Shown one piece after another: positions 43,310 to 52,890 of a stretch of DNA of 64,000 nt; position 1 is the first letter of the stretch; each line of letters opens with the position of its first letter. The stretch lies in the NCBI GenBank assembly GCA_034436355.1, contig DAOTVQ010000022.1:29205-93204 (forward strand). The letters run 5' to 3'. The notes beneath the pieces are model-generated. The model made no database searches, had not been told where the DNA came from, and was given only the letters and a program-made list of their open reading frames with translations. This DNA is from CP2-2F sp034436355 (GTDB lineage: Bacteria > Chloroflexota > Anaerolineae > Aggregatilineales > UBA2796). The position numbers and the translations under genes were made by a program.

Positions 43310-43854
43310 TGTGGGTCGCCTTCGCGGGGAAGGTTCGGTAAGGTATCCACCGCCTCTTGGATGGCGGCAACTTGCTCTGTAGCGATTTCCGTCTCGACCA
43401 AGCGCGTTGCAAAGCGTTGCAGTTCGCGCGCTATCATCTCGATCTCGCCTTTGCGCGCCAAGACGAACAGCGCCGAGGTGTTGGGCTGCACGCCTTCTGC
43501 CACCTGCCGAATGAAGTTGTTATCAATGCCGCTATCAATCAGGGCTGCCACCAGCGCACCCACGCCTGAGCCTGCCAACAGCCCGACGGCAGCGCCGCTT
43601 GCCAACAAGCCCCAGCCAAGCGGTCCGCCGATGATGCCGCCAACAATCACGCCAACTGCCGCACCGCTCAGCGCGCCCAAGCCGGGGTTAACATCATGCG
43701 TTTGGTAGACGCGCATTTTGCCGCGCCCATTCTTGGTGACCACCACAGCATCTTGCAGGTCAATCAGTTGTTCAAACTCCATATCCTGCAATTCCTCTAA
43801 AACCTGATGCGCCCGCGTTGAGTCGTTGAAAAAAGCCACAAAAAGTTTCGTCAC
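43306..43854 (-). CDS. DUF1269 glycine-zipper membrane protein
   Basis: A 182-residue protein of the DUF1269 family: N-terminal ferredoxin-like start VTKLFVAFFNDSTRAHQVLE, then VVVTKNGRGKMRVYQTHDV, a Gly-rich double membrane stretch from GLGALSGAAVGVIVGGIIGG to GLLAGSGVGALVAALIDSGI, then FIRQVAEGVQPNTSALFVLA and a helical C-terminus. The glycine-zipper suggests membrane insertion or association. The GTG at 43854 with AGGAG seven bases upstream is preferred over an upstream TTG. Function of the family is unknown. Confidence 0.7.
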   Translation of the reverse strand: MTKLFVAFFNDSTRAHQVLEELQDMEFEQLIDLQDAVVVTKNGRGKMRVYQTHDVNPGLGALSGAAVGVIVGGIIGGPLGWGLLASGAAVGLLAGSGVGALVAALIDSGIDNNFIRQVAEGVQPNTSALFVLARKGEIEMIARELQRFATRLVETEIATEQVAAIQEAVDTLPNLPREGDPQ

Positions 43855-44058
43855 GCTGCTGCTCCTTTTGCTACACAAAGCCGTTCAAAGGTGAGTCTAG
43901 GCGAGAGTGGTGTGTGCGTCAATGTATGTGCTGCCTGAATGTGTGGCAAACATCCGTTTCAATACGATTTTATAACACTGTGGGCTTGCCGCAACCTGCC
44001 TGATCTGCATATACTGTTAGACGTAAGCAACCTTCTTAGGCGCATAAAAGGTCGTAAC

Positions 44059-45645
44059 GTGGCAAACGAACGCATTCTGGTCGTGGACGATGGGCGCGAA
44101 AACCGTGAATTTATCATCAAATATATCTTGCAGCCGAACGAATACCGCGTCTTAGAAGCGCGTGACGGCGTGGAATGTCTTGAGATTGTGCGCCGCGAGC
44201 CGCCTGATCTCATCCTGCTGGACTTGCAGATGCCGCGCCTTGATGGTGTGGGCGTTCTAGAAGCACTCCGCCGTGATGGGCTGAACATTCCCGTCATCTT
44301 GATGACCTTTCATGGCTCAGAGGACATTGCCATTGAAGTTTTCCGCATGGGCGTGCGCGATTACCTGAAGAAGCCCTACACCACTGAGGAAATGCTGAAC
44401 GCCATTGAGAACAGCCTTGCCGAAGTGCGCCTGCGCCGCGAAAAAGAAGCGCTCACCATGCGCTTGTTGAACGCCAACCGAGAATTGCATACGCGCATTA
44501 AAGAGCTAAACACGCTCTACAGCGTTGGTAAGAGTGTGGCAGCCCTGATGGATTTGCCACAGCTTTTGGCGCGTGTGGTGGATGCTGCCATCAGCATGAC
44601 GGGCGCCGAGCAAGCCAGCCTGCTGTTAGCAGAAGGCAGCACGCTGCTGCTGCGCGCCTTCCGACGGCGCGACGAACAGCACGCCCAAGCCACCGAAGAA
44701 CCCTCCCAAGATCGCTTGGCAGACCGCGCCGTCAGCACAGCCCGCCCTGTGATGCTGACGCCGCAGCAGTTGCAGCAGCTTCGCCAGATCAACCCACACG
44801 CGCCAAGCGCCTCGCTCTATGTGCCGATGTTGGTTGGCAAGAGCGTGATCGGCGTCATCAACATCGAAAACCTGACGCAAGGCACCCGTCAATTTACTGA
44901 TAACGATGCCGCGCTGCTCTCCGCATTGAGCGATTATGCTGCGATTGCCATTGAGAACGCCCGCAATTTCTACGCCCTTGAGGAAATGAAAGAGCGCGAG
45001 AAGATGCAAATTCGCGGCGCCTTCGAGCGTTACGTAGCGCCGAGCGTCGTTAGCCGTGTGCTGCAAACGCCTGAAGCAATGCAGTTTGGCGGCACACGCC
45101 GCGAGATCAGCGTCATGTTTGCCGATCTGCGCGGCTTCACAGCCTACGCTGAGCAGCATCCACCAGAGCAGGCATTGAAGCTGCTGAACACCTATTTCGC
45201 CCTTGCCGCCGAGACTATTTTTGCGCGTGAAGGGACGATTGATAGATTCGCCGGCGATGCAGTCATGGCATTTTTCAACGCGCCGCTCGAACAGCCCGAT
45301 CACCTGTACCGCGCCTTAGAAGCAGCCCTTGCTTTGCAAGCGGCAGTCGCACAGGTGAATGCCCAGCAGGGCGTCGAATCGCTCGCCTTTGGGATTGGCA
45401 TCGCGCTGGGCGAGGCAGTTGTCGGCAACATTGGCACGGCACGCGCCATGAGCTATGCCGCCGTTGGCGATCCGGTCAATGTGGCGCGCCGCCTGCAAGA
45501 AAGCGCCCGACCAGGGCAGGTTTTGGTGGAAGAGGCTGTGATTGCTCAATTGGGCAACCGCGTGGTGGCGCGCAAACTTGGCGAGGTGCAGCTCCGCAGC
45601 AGGCGCGGCGCTGTGGTCGTCTATGAGGTGCAAGAGGTGCTATGA
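44059..45645 (+). CDS. REC-GAF-adenylate cyclase
   Basis: A 528-residue signalling enzyme. Response-regulator receiver domain at 4-120 (ILVVDDGRENREF; phospho-acceptor Asp in LILLDLQMPRLDG; conserved Lys in DYLKKPY), a helical linker, a GAF domain at about 155-310, a short signalling helix and a class-III cyclase domain from about 340 on. Cyclase motifs: VMFADLRGFTAYAE (metal Asp), GTIDRFAGDAVMAFFN (second metal Asp), and AAVGDPVNVARRLQ. It likely makes cAMP in response to phosphorylation by a histidine kinase and a GAF signal. GTG start, AAAGG eight bases upstream. The receiver could be served by the kinases downstream in the window. ATGA overlap with rnhB. Confidence 0.85.
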   Translation: MANERILVVDDGRENREFIIKYILQPNEYRVLEARDGVECLEIVRREPPDLILLDLQMPRLDGVGVLEALRRDGLNIPVILMTFHGSEDIAIEVFRMGVRDYLKKPYTTEEMLNAIENSLAEVRLRREKEALTMRLLNANRELHTRIKELNTLYSVGKSVAALMDLPQLLARVVDAAISMTGAEQASLLLAEGSTLLLRAFRRRDEQHAQATEEPSQDRLADRAVSTARPVMLTPQQLQQLRQINPHAPSASLYVPMLVGKSVIGVINIENLTQGTRQFTDNDAALLSALSDYAAIAIENARNFYALEEMKEREKMQIRGAFERYVAPSVVSRVLQTPEAMQFGGTRREISVMFADLRGFTAYAEQHPPEQALKLLNTYFALAAETIFAREGTIDRFAGDAVMAFFNAPLEQPDHLYRALEAALALQAAVAQVNAQQGVESLAFGIGIALGEAVVGNIGTARAMSYAAVGDPVNVARRLQESARPGQVLVEEAVIAQLGNRVVARKLGEVQLRSRRGAVVVYEVQEVL

Positions 45646-46268
45646 ACGCGCCGCTGCTGACGTGCGGGCTGGATGAGGCAGGGCGCGGTGCCTTGGCAGG
45701 TGCCCTAGTGGCTGCCATGGTCGCCTTCCCGCCCAACTTCCGCCTGACCGAAAAATTTCCCGATTTGCCCTTTCGGGATTCTAAGAAGCTGACGCCGAAA
45801 CAGCGCGCTGAGGCGGTACGCTACATCTATGAGTGGGCAGCCGTTGTGGAGGTGGAAGTGATCAGCGTGGCGGAGATTGACGCCAATGGCATTGGTTGGG
45901 CGAATCGCAGCATCTTTGAGGCGCTCATTTGGCGTCCCTTTGAGGCAGCGCACTATGTGGTGGATGGCAACCTGAAGCTGACCAACTTAGGCAGAAAAGC
46001 GCCGCGTGTGCGCTGTGTTGTGCGCGCTGATGAACAGTTTGAGGCTGTCTGTGCCGCCTCGATTGTGGCGAAGGTCAAGCGTGATCAGATCATGGCGGAA
46101 CTGCACGAGGAATATCCACACTACGGCTGGGATCACAACCGCGGCTATGGCACAACGGCGCACCTTGCCGCCTTGCGCGAACATGGCTTAAGCCCACACC
46201 ACCGCCGCCAATTCGTGGCGACGGCACTCAGCAAGCCGCCGCGCTTGCCCGGCTTTGAGGCGGACTAG
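45642..46268 (+). CDS. rnhB: Ribonuclease HII
   Basis: A 208-residue enzyme that removes ribonucleotides from RNA-DNA hybrids. The motif CGLDEAGRGALAGALVAAMV holds the catalytic Asp-Glu pair; FRDSKKLTPKQRAEAVRYIY and ANGIGWANRSIFEAL are typical; ASIVAKVKRDQIMAELHEEY has the third acidic region, and WDHNRGYGTTAHLAALREHG the last. The start overlaps the cyclase stop by four bases. It ends in overlapping antiparallel stop codons with the next gene (46265-46268). Confidence 0.93.
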   Translation: MNAPLLTCGLDEAGRGALAGALVAAMVAFPPNFRLTEKFPDLPFRDSKKLTPKQRAEAVRYIYEWAAVVEVEVISVAEIDANGIGWANRSIFEALIWRPFEAAHYVVDGNLKLTNLGRKAPRVRCVVRADEQFEAVCAASIVAKVKRDQIMAELHEEYPHYGWDHNRGYGTTAHLAALREHGLSPHHRRQFVATALSKPPRLPGFEAD

Positions 46269-47368
46269 GTCACATCAAAGACGCTTCGCACCAATTCCAA
46301 GCGCCCGATAATGCCTGATAATTCGCCGATCAGCTCCGCTGCGCGCACCGCCTCGCCCACTTCCATAAAGCCCACCGATTTGCGGAAACTTTCTGGCAAG
46401 GTGGCAATTTCGCCGCGAATGCGCTCTAGCGATTCGGCACGCGCCACCACAATCAGCCGCTGCACCGTCGGATTATTCTGAGCGCGCTGCAAATTCAGGA
46501 TCAGCGAATCAACCGAGCCGCGCCGCTGCACCTCAAAGACGTAAGTCACCACGCCCAGATTGGCAATGCGCGCCTGCCAGATCGCATCCACCTTAGCGCC
46601 ACGCGCCACGATCTTCTCTTTTTCTGCCGCAAAGCCCAGCCACTGCCCAATGTTCACCAATTGGTCAACCACTGCGTCATGATCAAAATCGTCGGTGTCG
46701 TCCTCAGCGCTAGGCGGCTGCGCTGGGCGCACCTGTTCGCGCCCAAGTTCCCAGACCATATACAGGAAGCTGTTCAGGTCAAGGTAATCCAGCCCCTCAA
46801 TGCCAAAGGACGCTAAGGCAGCCTGCAGCAACGCCAACAGCGCGTTAAAGCGGCGGTACTCATGCCCGCTGATTTGCGCTTTCCGCACGGCGGGCAGCAC
46901 ATCGCGCAAGCCCAGAATTTCGAGCGCGCCGCGTGCCACATCGTTCCATACACCGCACGTCTGCGGATGGGCGAACGCCAATAGTTCGGTGATGGAAGCG
47001 GCACCCAAGCCCTTGATGGCGCGCCGAAAGGTGTCGTAGCGCCTGCCGACTTCTTCCGCGCCCCACAGCAGATCGCGTAGGTGCTTGGCAATCGCCGTCA
47101 GGCTGTTCGCCGCAATCAGCTTATCCACGAGGTAACTTTTGTTGCCCCACTGACGGTTTGCCCACAGCGAGCTGACAATCTGCCCTAGCTCTAGTTCGGT
47201 CATCGTGTGCAGTGCTTCAGGCGTCAGCAGGTTTTCATAGAGTGTGTAGCGTGCGCGGCGTGCTAAGACGCTCTCTGCCTGTTCATAGTCATCCAGAAAG
47301 CGCCGAAAGGCAGGCACAAAGCGCCCGATGTGGGCGAGCTGTTCGGTGGTGAGTTGCAGGGGTGTCAT
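46265..47368 (-). CDS. Unknown protein with possible PD-(D/E)XK nuclease-like end
   Basis: A 367-residue protein not recognised as any named family. The middle part, AIKGLGAASITELLAFAHPQ followed by CGVWNDVARGALEILGL (118-154), recalls the helical DNA-binding layout of DNA glycosylases. The C-terminal part (about 232-330) has EKIVARGAKVDAIWQAR then VTYVFEVQRRGSVDSLILNL, with D261 and E279-x-Q281 in the right order for a PD-(D/E)XK-type nuclease fold (D...ExQ). That is by eye. An acidic linker (EDDTDDFDHD) separates the halves. It might be a DNA-repair or defence protein. Nearest neighbours do not help. It overlaps the rnhB stop codon tail to tail. Confidence 0.4.
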   Translation of the reverse strand: MTPLQLTTEQLAHIGRFVPAFRRFLDDYEQAESVLARRARYTLYENLLTPEALHTMTELELGQIVSSLWANRQWGNKSYLVDKLIAANSLTAIAKHLRDLLWGAEEVGRRYDTFRRAIKGLGAASITELLAFAHPQTCGVWNDVARGALEILGLRDVLPAVRKAQISGHEYRRFNALLALLQAALASFGIEGLDYLDLNSFLYMVWELGREQVRPAQPPSAEDDTDDFDHDAVVDQLVNIGQWLGFAAEKEKIVARGAKVDAIWQARIANLGVVTYVFEVQRRGSVDSLILNLQRAQNNPTVQRLIVVARAESLERIRGEIATLPESFRKSVGFMEVGEAVRAAELIGELSGIIGRLELVRSVFDVT

Positions 47369-47377
47369 CAGTCGTGT

Positions 47378-47764
47378 TTATCCGTGTTTGCCAAGCCCAC
47401 GTTTGCGCCAAGCGTACCACCACACCGCGCCGATGAACAAGGCTGTGAGTATTGCCTGCGCGCCAAAGCGCCCTTGGTCGTAGTCACTTTGGGCAAACAG
47501 CACCAACGCCAAGCGCGAAAGAGCGTAAGCGCTCAGCAGCGGCGCAAAAAGCCGCCAGGCGTGCCGCCACCGCACATACAAGGCAAGGCACAGCGCGGCA
47601 AAAACGATGCTCCACAGCAGCGGCACGCCAACCAGTACGACCAGCGGCACGCCCAACGGCAAAGCGCGCAGTGTGGGCAGTGCTGCCAGCACACCGAGTG
47701 CGCCCAGTGCATTAAACGCGCTCAGCAGTGCCACACCGCCTATCACCCACAGTGGCGCACGCAC
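47378..47764 (-). CDS. Small polytopic membrane protein
   Basis: A 128-residue hydrophobic protein with four predicted membrane helices: about 5-25, 38-65, 70-90 and 100-118. There is a basic C-terminus, WRKRGLGKHG. GTG start, two bases after the stop of the large helical-protein gene, so these two are translationally coupled. No family recognised. Confidence 0.5.
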   Translation of the reverse strand: MRAPLWVIGGVALLSAFNALGALGVLAALPTLRALPLGVPLVVLVGVPLLWSIVFAALCLALYVRWRHAWRLFAPLLSAYALSRLALVLFAQSDYDQGRFGAQAILTALFIGAVWWYAWRKRGLGKHG

Positions 47765-47766
47765 GG

Positions 47767-50700
47767 CTAACGCTGATCGCCGTTAAAATAGCCACTCAGC
47801 CAGAAGAACATCTCCAAGGCGTTGCGCGGCGGCGTGCGCCCTGTGATCAGTTGGCGGCGGCGGTTGGCATCTTGCAAGGCGCGCTCGTTCGCCTTCTCAC
47901 CCAATTTCAGGATGGCGGTGGCTGCGTGTTGCAGGCTTGGCGCAAGCGTCGGCTGCAATTCGCGCTGGCGGGCGGCTGGCACAGCCTGCCAAAGGCTGTC
48001 CACTTCGCTGCACAGCGCATTCAAGTCCGACTCGGCTGCGTTTTCTTCGGGCAGTGCTGCTAACAAACCGTTCAGCAGCGGCACCACCAACGCCGATTCG
48101 CGCAGCAGCATGTTCAGGGAGCGCGTACCAAACAGATAGTTGGCTGCCTCACGCTGCAAGCGCAGCACATAGGTGCGCCCTTCGCCTAGGCGCGCACCCA
48201 GCCATTGCAGCATCTCAATGCCGCTTTGTGGCACAGCTTCTGAGCGTGACAGGGCGGCTTGTCGCGCTTCTAGCTCTTGGCGGCTGCGCCGTGCAAAGCG
48301 CTTCTGATGCCGCTGATAGAGCTTAAGCAGCGCTTCACTGATGAGGACAGCGTTCTCGGCAAGCCGCCGCCGTTCTGCTTCTGAAAGCCCGCCGCTCATC
48401 ACTTCGATATTGCGGCGCAGTTTGGGAATATTCGGCGCTTCGCGCTCGTTTTCATAGTAGGCGGCAATGTCGGTGAGCAGCATCGCCGCGATTTGCGCTT
48501 GCTCGGCGAACACGCCAAAATCCGCGCCACTGGTCACCAAACGGACGCGGTAGGTCGCCTCAAGTGCCTTGTAGGTTGCCTCACCATGCCGACTGCCGAC
48601 GAGGTGCGGCACTTTGGCAGCCTGATCAGGCGTGGTGCGCCGAATGTAGTCACGCACGATCTCTAAGCCTGCCTCCCGCACTTCGGGCGACCAATCCAAA
48701 AAAGCATAAGCACGGCTGACCAATTCAGCCATGCGGCTGTCTTGGTCACCAAAGGTGAGGGCATAGCTGGCTAGGGCGCTTGTCATCCGCAATGCTTCAA
48801 CGGCATCCTTGCGCTCGGCAGCCGCCCGCAGCAGGCGCACGGCAGGCTCTACGCCAACAACGGCAATCAGGCGTGGGTCGTTGTAAAAGAGCGCCGAGAG
48901 GCGATCCGTCACCGGCTGCATGGCAGCCTCCCAATTGCGCCCTTCTAAGGCGCCCAGATCAGCGCGGGCGCGCAACACAGGTTTGAGCGTGCTGTGTTGG
49001 AGTGCCGCCAGTGCCGTCAGCAGTTCGGGCGTGCCAATGGGTGCATCGCGGAAGGTGATATGCACCACTTCGGCAATTTGCTCTTGGCGGGCGCCCTGAT
49101 ACAGCATGTCGTTACAGAGCGTGATCTGCTCTACTGCCTCGTAGTAGCGCCCACGTGCCAAATTGAGCGTGATGAGGCTGCTCTGCGCCTCAACACTCAT
49201 GCCGCGCAGTGTGTTCAGGCTGCCCAGATCATCCACCACATTTTGAATGACCTGCTCAAAGCGCCCAGCAAAGGGCGAGGTTGCCAGTTTGACCAACCCA
49301 AAGAGCGCGTCGGTATCAATTAGGTCGCTGCGCTGGACGCTCAACGCCCAATCAGTCAGCCTGCCGATCAACACAGGCTGGTGCGTTTCACCGAGTGCTT
49401 CTGCAGCGCGTGCCAGCACCATAGGCGGCGCAGGTTTGGGTGCATCGGCGCGCAGGTGTGGCAAAAGGGCGCGCAAGTTAGGCGGCAACTGCGCCACAAA
49501 GGCTGCATCTGCCACAAGGCGCTGCACATTGCCCAACGAAAGGTAGTAGGCTGCCAGCAGAAAGACAGCGCGAGCAGTTTCGGGGTTTTCGTTGGCACGG
49601 CGGCGCGCTAAGGTGATCAGTTGCGCAGCCACCTGTTCCATCGGAACGCCGTTGGTGGCGGTGGTGAACTGTTCGAGGAAGGCGGCAAACTCACGTGGCG
49701 GCGCGCTCAGCAGCAGGTTAGCCCGTGCGTTGGCTGCCATTGCCAACAGCGGGCGCCAACGGCTCAGATCAGCGCCGTGCGGCGCCTCTGCCAGCCAGCG
49801 CGAGACCAGATGATAGACATCCATAGCGCGCTCGCCGCTGGCAGCCGACCACAACTGCTCATAGACGGTATCGGCGATCTCTTTGCTCTGCGCGGCAAGG
49901 GCGGGGATCATCTCGGTGTGGCTGTAATCGCCCAATGCCAGCGAAAACGAGAGCAAATGCCCACAATAGGCAACGCGCAGCTCATCCGGAAGGGTAGGGT
50001 CTTCGCGCAGCACGGCAGCCACCATCGCCCGATCTGCGGGCTGGCGCTGCAAGACCAATTCGTCCAGCGCGGCACGTTTGGATGCCCACGCAAGGGCGCT
50101 TGCCATCGTCTCGCGGCGCATGGCGCGCCAGGTGGCAGTGCGCGCCAATTTCTCGGTCTGCTCAATGACCAGTGAGGTATCTAACTGGAGTTGAGCGCGC
50201 ATGAACTTGGTGTAGGCATCTTCGGCGGGCTGACCGCTGAGCGTCTGGGTGCGCCAATCAAAGATGACGTGCTGATCGGGCAGGTCGCTGAGGGCGGGCG
50301 CAAATTTGATCTGCGCGTGTGTTTGGGAAGGATCAGGGCTGTGGGTGGCAAAGGTGACGGCGGCGCGTACTGGCGCAGGCAGCATACACAGCAGCCCTTG
50401 CACAAAGGTGAGCCTATCGCGCAGCGAGGCAGGCGCGTTGGTGATGATCACGCCCAGCCCTTGCACCATGCCCGCCAGCAAGCCGCTGACCGTGCGGATG
50501 TTGTTGCGGCAGTAGCCGAGCAACGCCAACAGATCGTCGGTTTGTTGGTCAGCGGTGGGCGGTTGTGGGTTGGCAATCACGAAGGGCGTGAGCGCTTCAT
50601 TGGGCGTTGGGAATGGCTCACGGGCAAAGCCCTCCAGCACACGCAAATTACCGCCCAGCGCACGCAGCACAGCGAACGGCACAATCAGGTATTGAATGGC

Positions 50701-50967
50701 GGTGCTGCCATCAGTGGTCGGCAATGCCTTTGCCGCCACGTAGTCCACTGTATCGCTGCGGAACAGACCGAGCGTGACGGGCGGTGGCGCTAAGGGCGTG
50801 GCGGCACGCTGCGGTGTGAGCGTGGCGATGCGGCGTGCCTCGATCACATGCTCCGGGCGAATGCCTGCCGTGCGTGCGATCAGATGCCCGCTGGCGGGCG
50901 CTGCCGCTTGAGCAGGAATCAGCAGGCTGAAGCGCTCTAACTGAAAGGTTTGGGTATGGTCGCTCAC
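47767..50967 (-). CDS. Large helical protein, GTPase-associated-protein-like N-terminus
   Basis: A 1066-residue soluble, largely helical protein with no enzymatic motif recognised. Residues 1-300 hold mixed strands (FQLERFSLLIPAQ, GHLIARTAGIRPEHVIEARR, VDYVAAKALP) and a hydrophobic stretch LLCMLPAPVRAAVTFATHSP. The last, with the preceding pattern, resembles the N-terminal modules of proteins described as GTPase-associated protein 1; the match is faint. The rest is a series of helical repeats of about 35-45 residues. GTG at 50967 is preferred because upstream in-frame codons give a stretch without helix or order and no ribosome site. It could be a scaffold for signalling or defence assemblies. 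Function unknown. Confidence 0.45.
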   Translation of the reverse strand: MSDHTQTFQLERFSLLIPAQAAAPASGHLIARTAGIRPEHVIEARRIATLTPQRAATPLAPPPVTLGLFRSDTVDYVAAKALPTTDGSTAIQYLIVPFAVLRALGGNLRVLEGFAREPFPTPNEALTPFVIANPQPPTADQQTDDLLALLGYCRNNIRTVSGLLAGMVQGLGVIITNAPASLRDRLTFVQGLLCMLPAPVRAAVTFATHSPDPSQTHAQIKFAPALSDLPDQHVIFDWRTQTLSGQPAEDAYTKFMRAQLQLDTSLVIEQTEKLARTATWRAMRRETMASALAWASKRAALDELVLQRQPADRAMVAAVLREDPTLPDELRVAYCGHLLSFSLALGDYSHTEMIPALAAQSKEIADTVYEQLWSAASGERAMDVYHLVSRWLAEAPHGADLSRWRPLLAMAANARANLLLSAPPREFAAFLEQFTTATNGVPMEQVAAQLITLARRRANENPETARAVFLLAAYYLSLGNVQRLVADAAFVAQLPPNLRALLPHLRADAPKPAPPMVLARAAEALGETHQPVLIGRLTDWALSVQRSDLIDTDALFGLVKLATSPFAGRFEQVIQNVVDDLGSLNTLRGMSVEAQSSLITLNLARGRYYEAVEQITLCNDMLYQGARQEQIAEVVHITFRDAPIGTPELLTALAALQHSTLKPVLRARADLGALEGRNWEAAMQPVTDRLSALFYNDPRLIAVVGVEPAVRLLRAAAERKDAVEALRMTSALASYALTFGDQDSRMAELVSRAYAFLDWSPEVREAGLEIVRDYIRRTTPDQAAKVPHLVGSRHGEATYKALEATYRVRLVTSGADFGVFAEQAQIAAMLLTDIAAYYENEREAPNIPKLRRNIEVMSGGLSEAERRRLAENAVLISEALLKLYQRHQKRFARRSRQELEARQAALSRSEAVPQSGIEMLQWLGARLGEGRTYVLRLQREAANYLFGTRSLNMLLRESALVVPLLNGLLAALPEENAAESDLNALCSEVDSLWQAVPAARQRELQPTLAPSLQHAATAILKLGEKANERALQDANRRRQLITGRTPPRNALEMFFWLSGYFNGDQR

Positions 50968-51105
50968 AGGGCTAGAGCCTTTCCCAAGATGCTTTACACT
51001 TTTCACAACCAGACTGATCCTAACACCGACTGCCTCACTAGACAAGCAGCGTTCGATTGTGCGCGTGAAAAAATGCCCAACTGAGCAGCGCAGCGGCACG
51101 CCTAT

Positions 51106-51702
<597 letters not shown>

Positions 51703-51802
51703 GAGAGAGTTCCTTTAACTTCTGGCTATCTTCAGGGCAAGAATAGCACAAATGTTCAAGGGGTGCAAGTTAGCTTACAATCTCAAGCATCTCAGGCGCC
51801 GC

Positions 51803-52879
51803 TTAGGGCAGCCCTGCACGCAGCACGCCTAAGAAGTTCCCGCTGAGGATCGCGGCAATATCCGCCTCGCTATAGCCGCGGGCTGCCAACAGCGGCGCGA
51901 TGCTGAGCAAATCTGCCAGCGTGTCCAAGCCGTCAGGCGTGCTGTTCGCGCCAAAGCCGCCGTCAAAGTCGGTGCCAATGCCAACGTGCCGCGCCGAGCC
52001 TGCCAGTTGGCAGATATGATCGATTACCTCTGCCACACGGCTGAGTGGCGCGTCTGCCTTGCGCGTAGGGCGCTGCTCAGGCTGCCACAGAAAGTTGTTA
52101 TAAGGCACCACGCCAATCACACCGCCGCGTTCCACTAGGCGGCGGATCATGGCGTCGCTCAGATGGCGATCCGAATTGCGGAAGTGGCGTGGGTTGCTGT
52201 GGCTGGCAATGATCGGTCCATCATAGCTATCGAGCGCCTCGAAAAATGCCTGCTCTGCCATGTGGCTAACATCCAGCACAGCGCGGAAACTCGCCATCAC
52301 ATCTAGCAGTTCACGCCCTGCTTTCGTCAAGCCGCCGGGTGCTGCTGTGCCGCCGCTGTAGCGGGTCTGGCTCCATGCCAAGCCAACGATTCGCACGCCA
52401 CGTGCATACCATTCCTCAAAGGCTTGCGGCTCACGGATCGGATCAGCGCCTTCCATCAACACAACTAAGCCGACCGTGTGCTGCTCAAGCGGCACGTCGG
52501 GCTGCCACGTGGCAAGCACGCCGTCCAGTTCGCGCTGATCGCGGATCAAGGCAATGTTTGGATGGTCATCTGCCAGTTGGTGATAGTAATCCAACTGGCT
52601 CATGCCGATCTGGTGCGCCTCAGCGGGTGTGCTGTACATATGGCGCGAAGGCAGGCTGTAGGCGCTGCCTTGTGGGTTGGCAAAGAGTGTGGCGAAAATG
52701 ATCGCCACACGCCCTAACAATGCCTCTGGCAAGCCAACCATGCAAACGCCTTCTTTGTCAGGGATGGGCGTGCCTGCTTCCGCCTTGCGCTTGGCGTAGG
52801 CGCTCAGGCGGAAGTCACGGTCAAGGTCGCGCATGTTCCAAGCGAGGTCGAGGTGCGCGTCCAGCACGATGTGCGCCAT
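51803..52879 (-). CDS. Peptidase family M19 (membrane dipeptidase)
   Basis: A 358-residue zinc dipeptidase of the renal dipeptidase family. Zinc-binding residues: VLDAHLDLAWNMRDLDRDFR (His-x-Asp), the Glu in VGLVVLMEGADPI, VLDVSHMAEQAFFEALDSYD, PIIASHSNPRHFRNSDRHLS, and VGIGTDFDGGFGA near the C-terminus. It splits dipeptides (some members D-amino dipeptides) in the cytoplasm or periplasm; no signal peptide is visible. It precedes an unrelated DsbA-family gene by 11 bases in the opposite order of transcription (DsbA first). Substrate unknown. Confidence 0.88.
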   Translation of the reverse strand: MAHIVLDAHLDLAWNMRDLDRDFRLSAYAKRKAEAGTPIPDKEGVCMVGLPEALLGRVAIIFATLFANPQGSAYSLPSRHMYSTPAEAHQIGMSQLDYYHQLADDHPNIALIRDQRELDGVLATWQPDVPLEQHTVGLVVLMEGADPIREPQAFEEWYARGVRIVGLAWSQTRYSGGTAAPGGLTKAGRELLDVMASFRAVLDVSHMAEQAFFEALDSYDGPIIASHSNPRHFRNSDRHLSDAMIRRLVERGGVIGVVPYNNFLWQPEQRPTRKADAPLSRVAEVIDHICQLAGSARHVGIGTDFDGGFGANSTPDGLDTLADLLSIAPLLAARGYSEADIAAILSGNFLGVLRAGLP

Positions 52880-52890
52880 GCGACCGCCTT

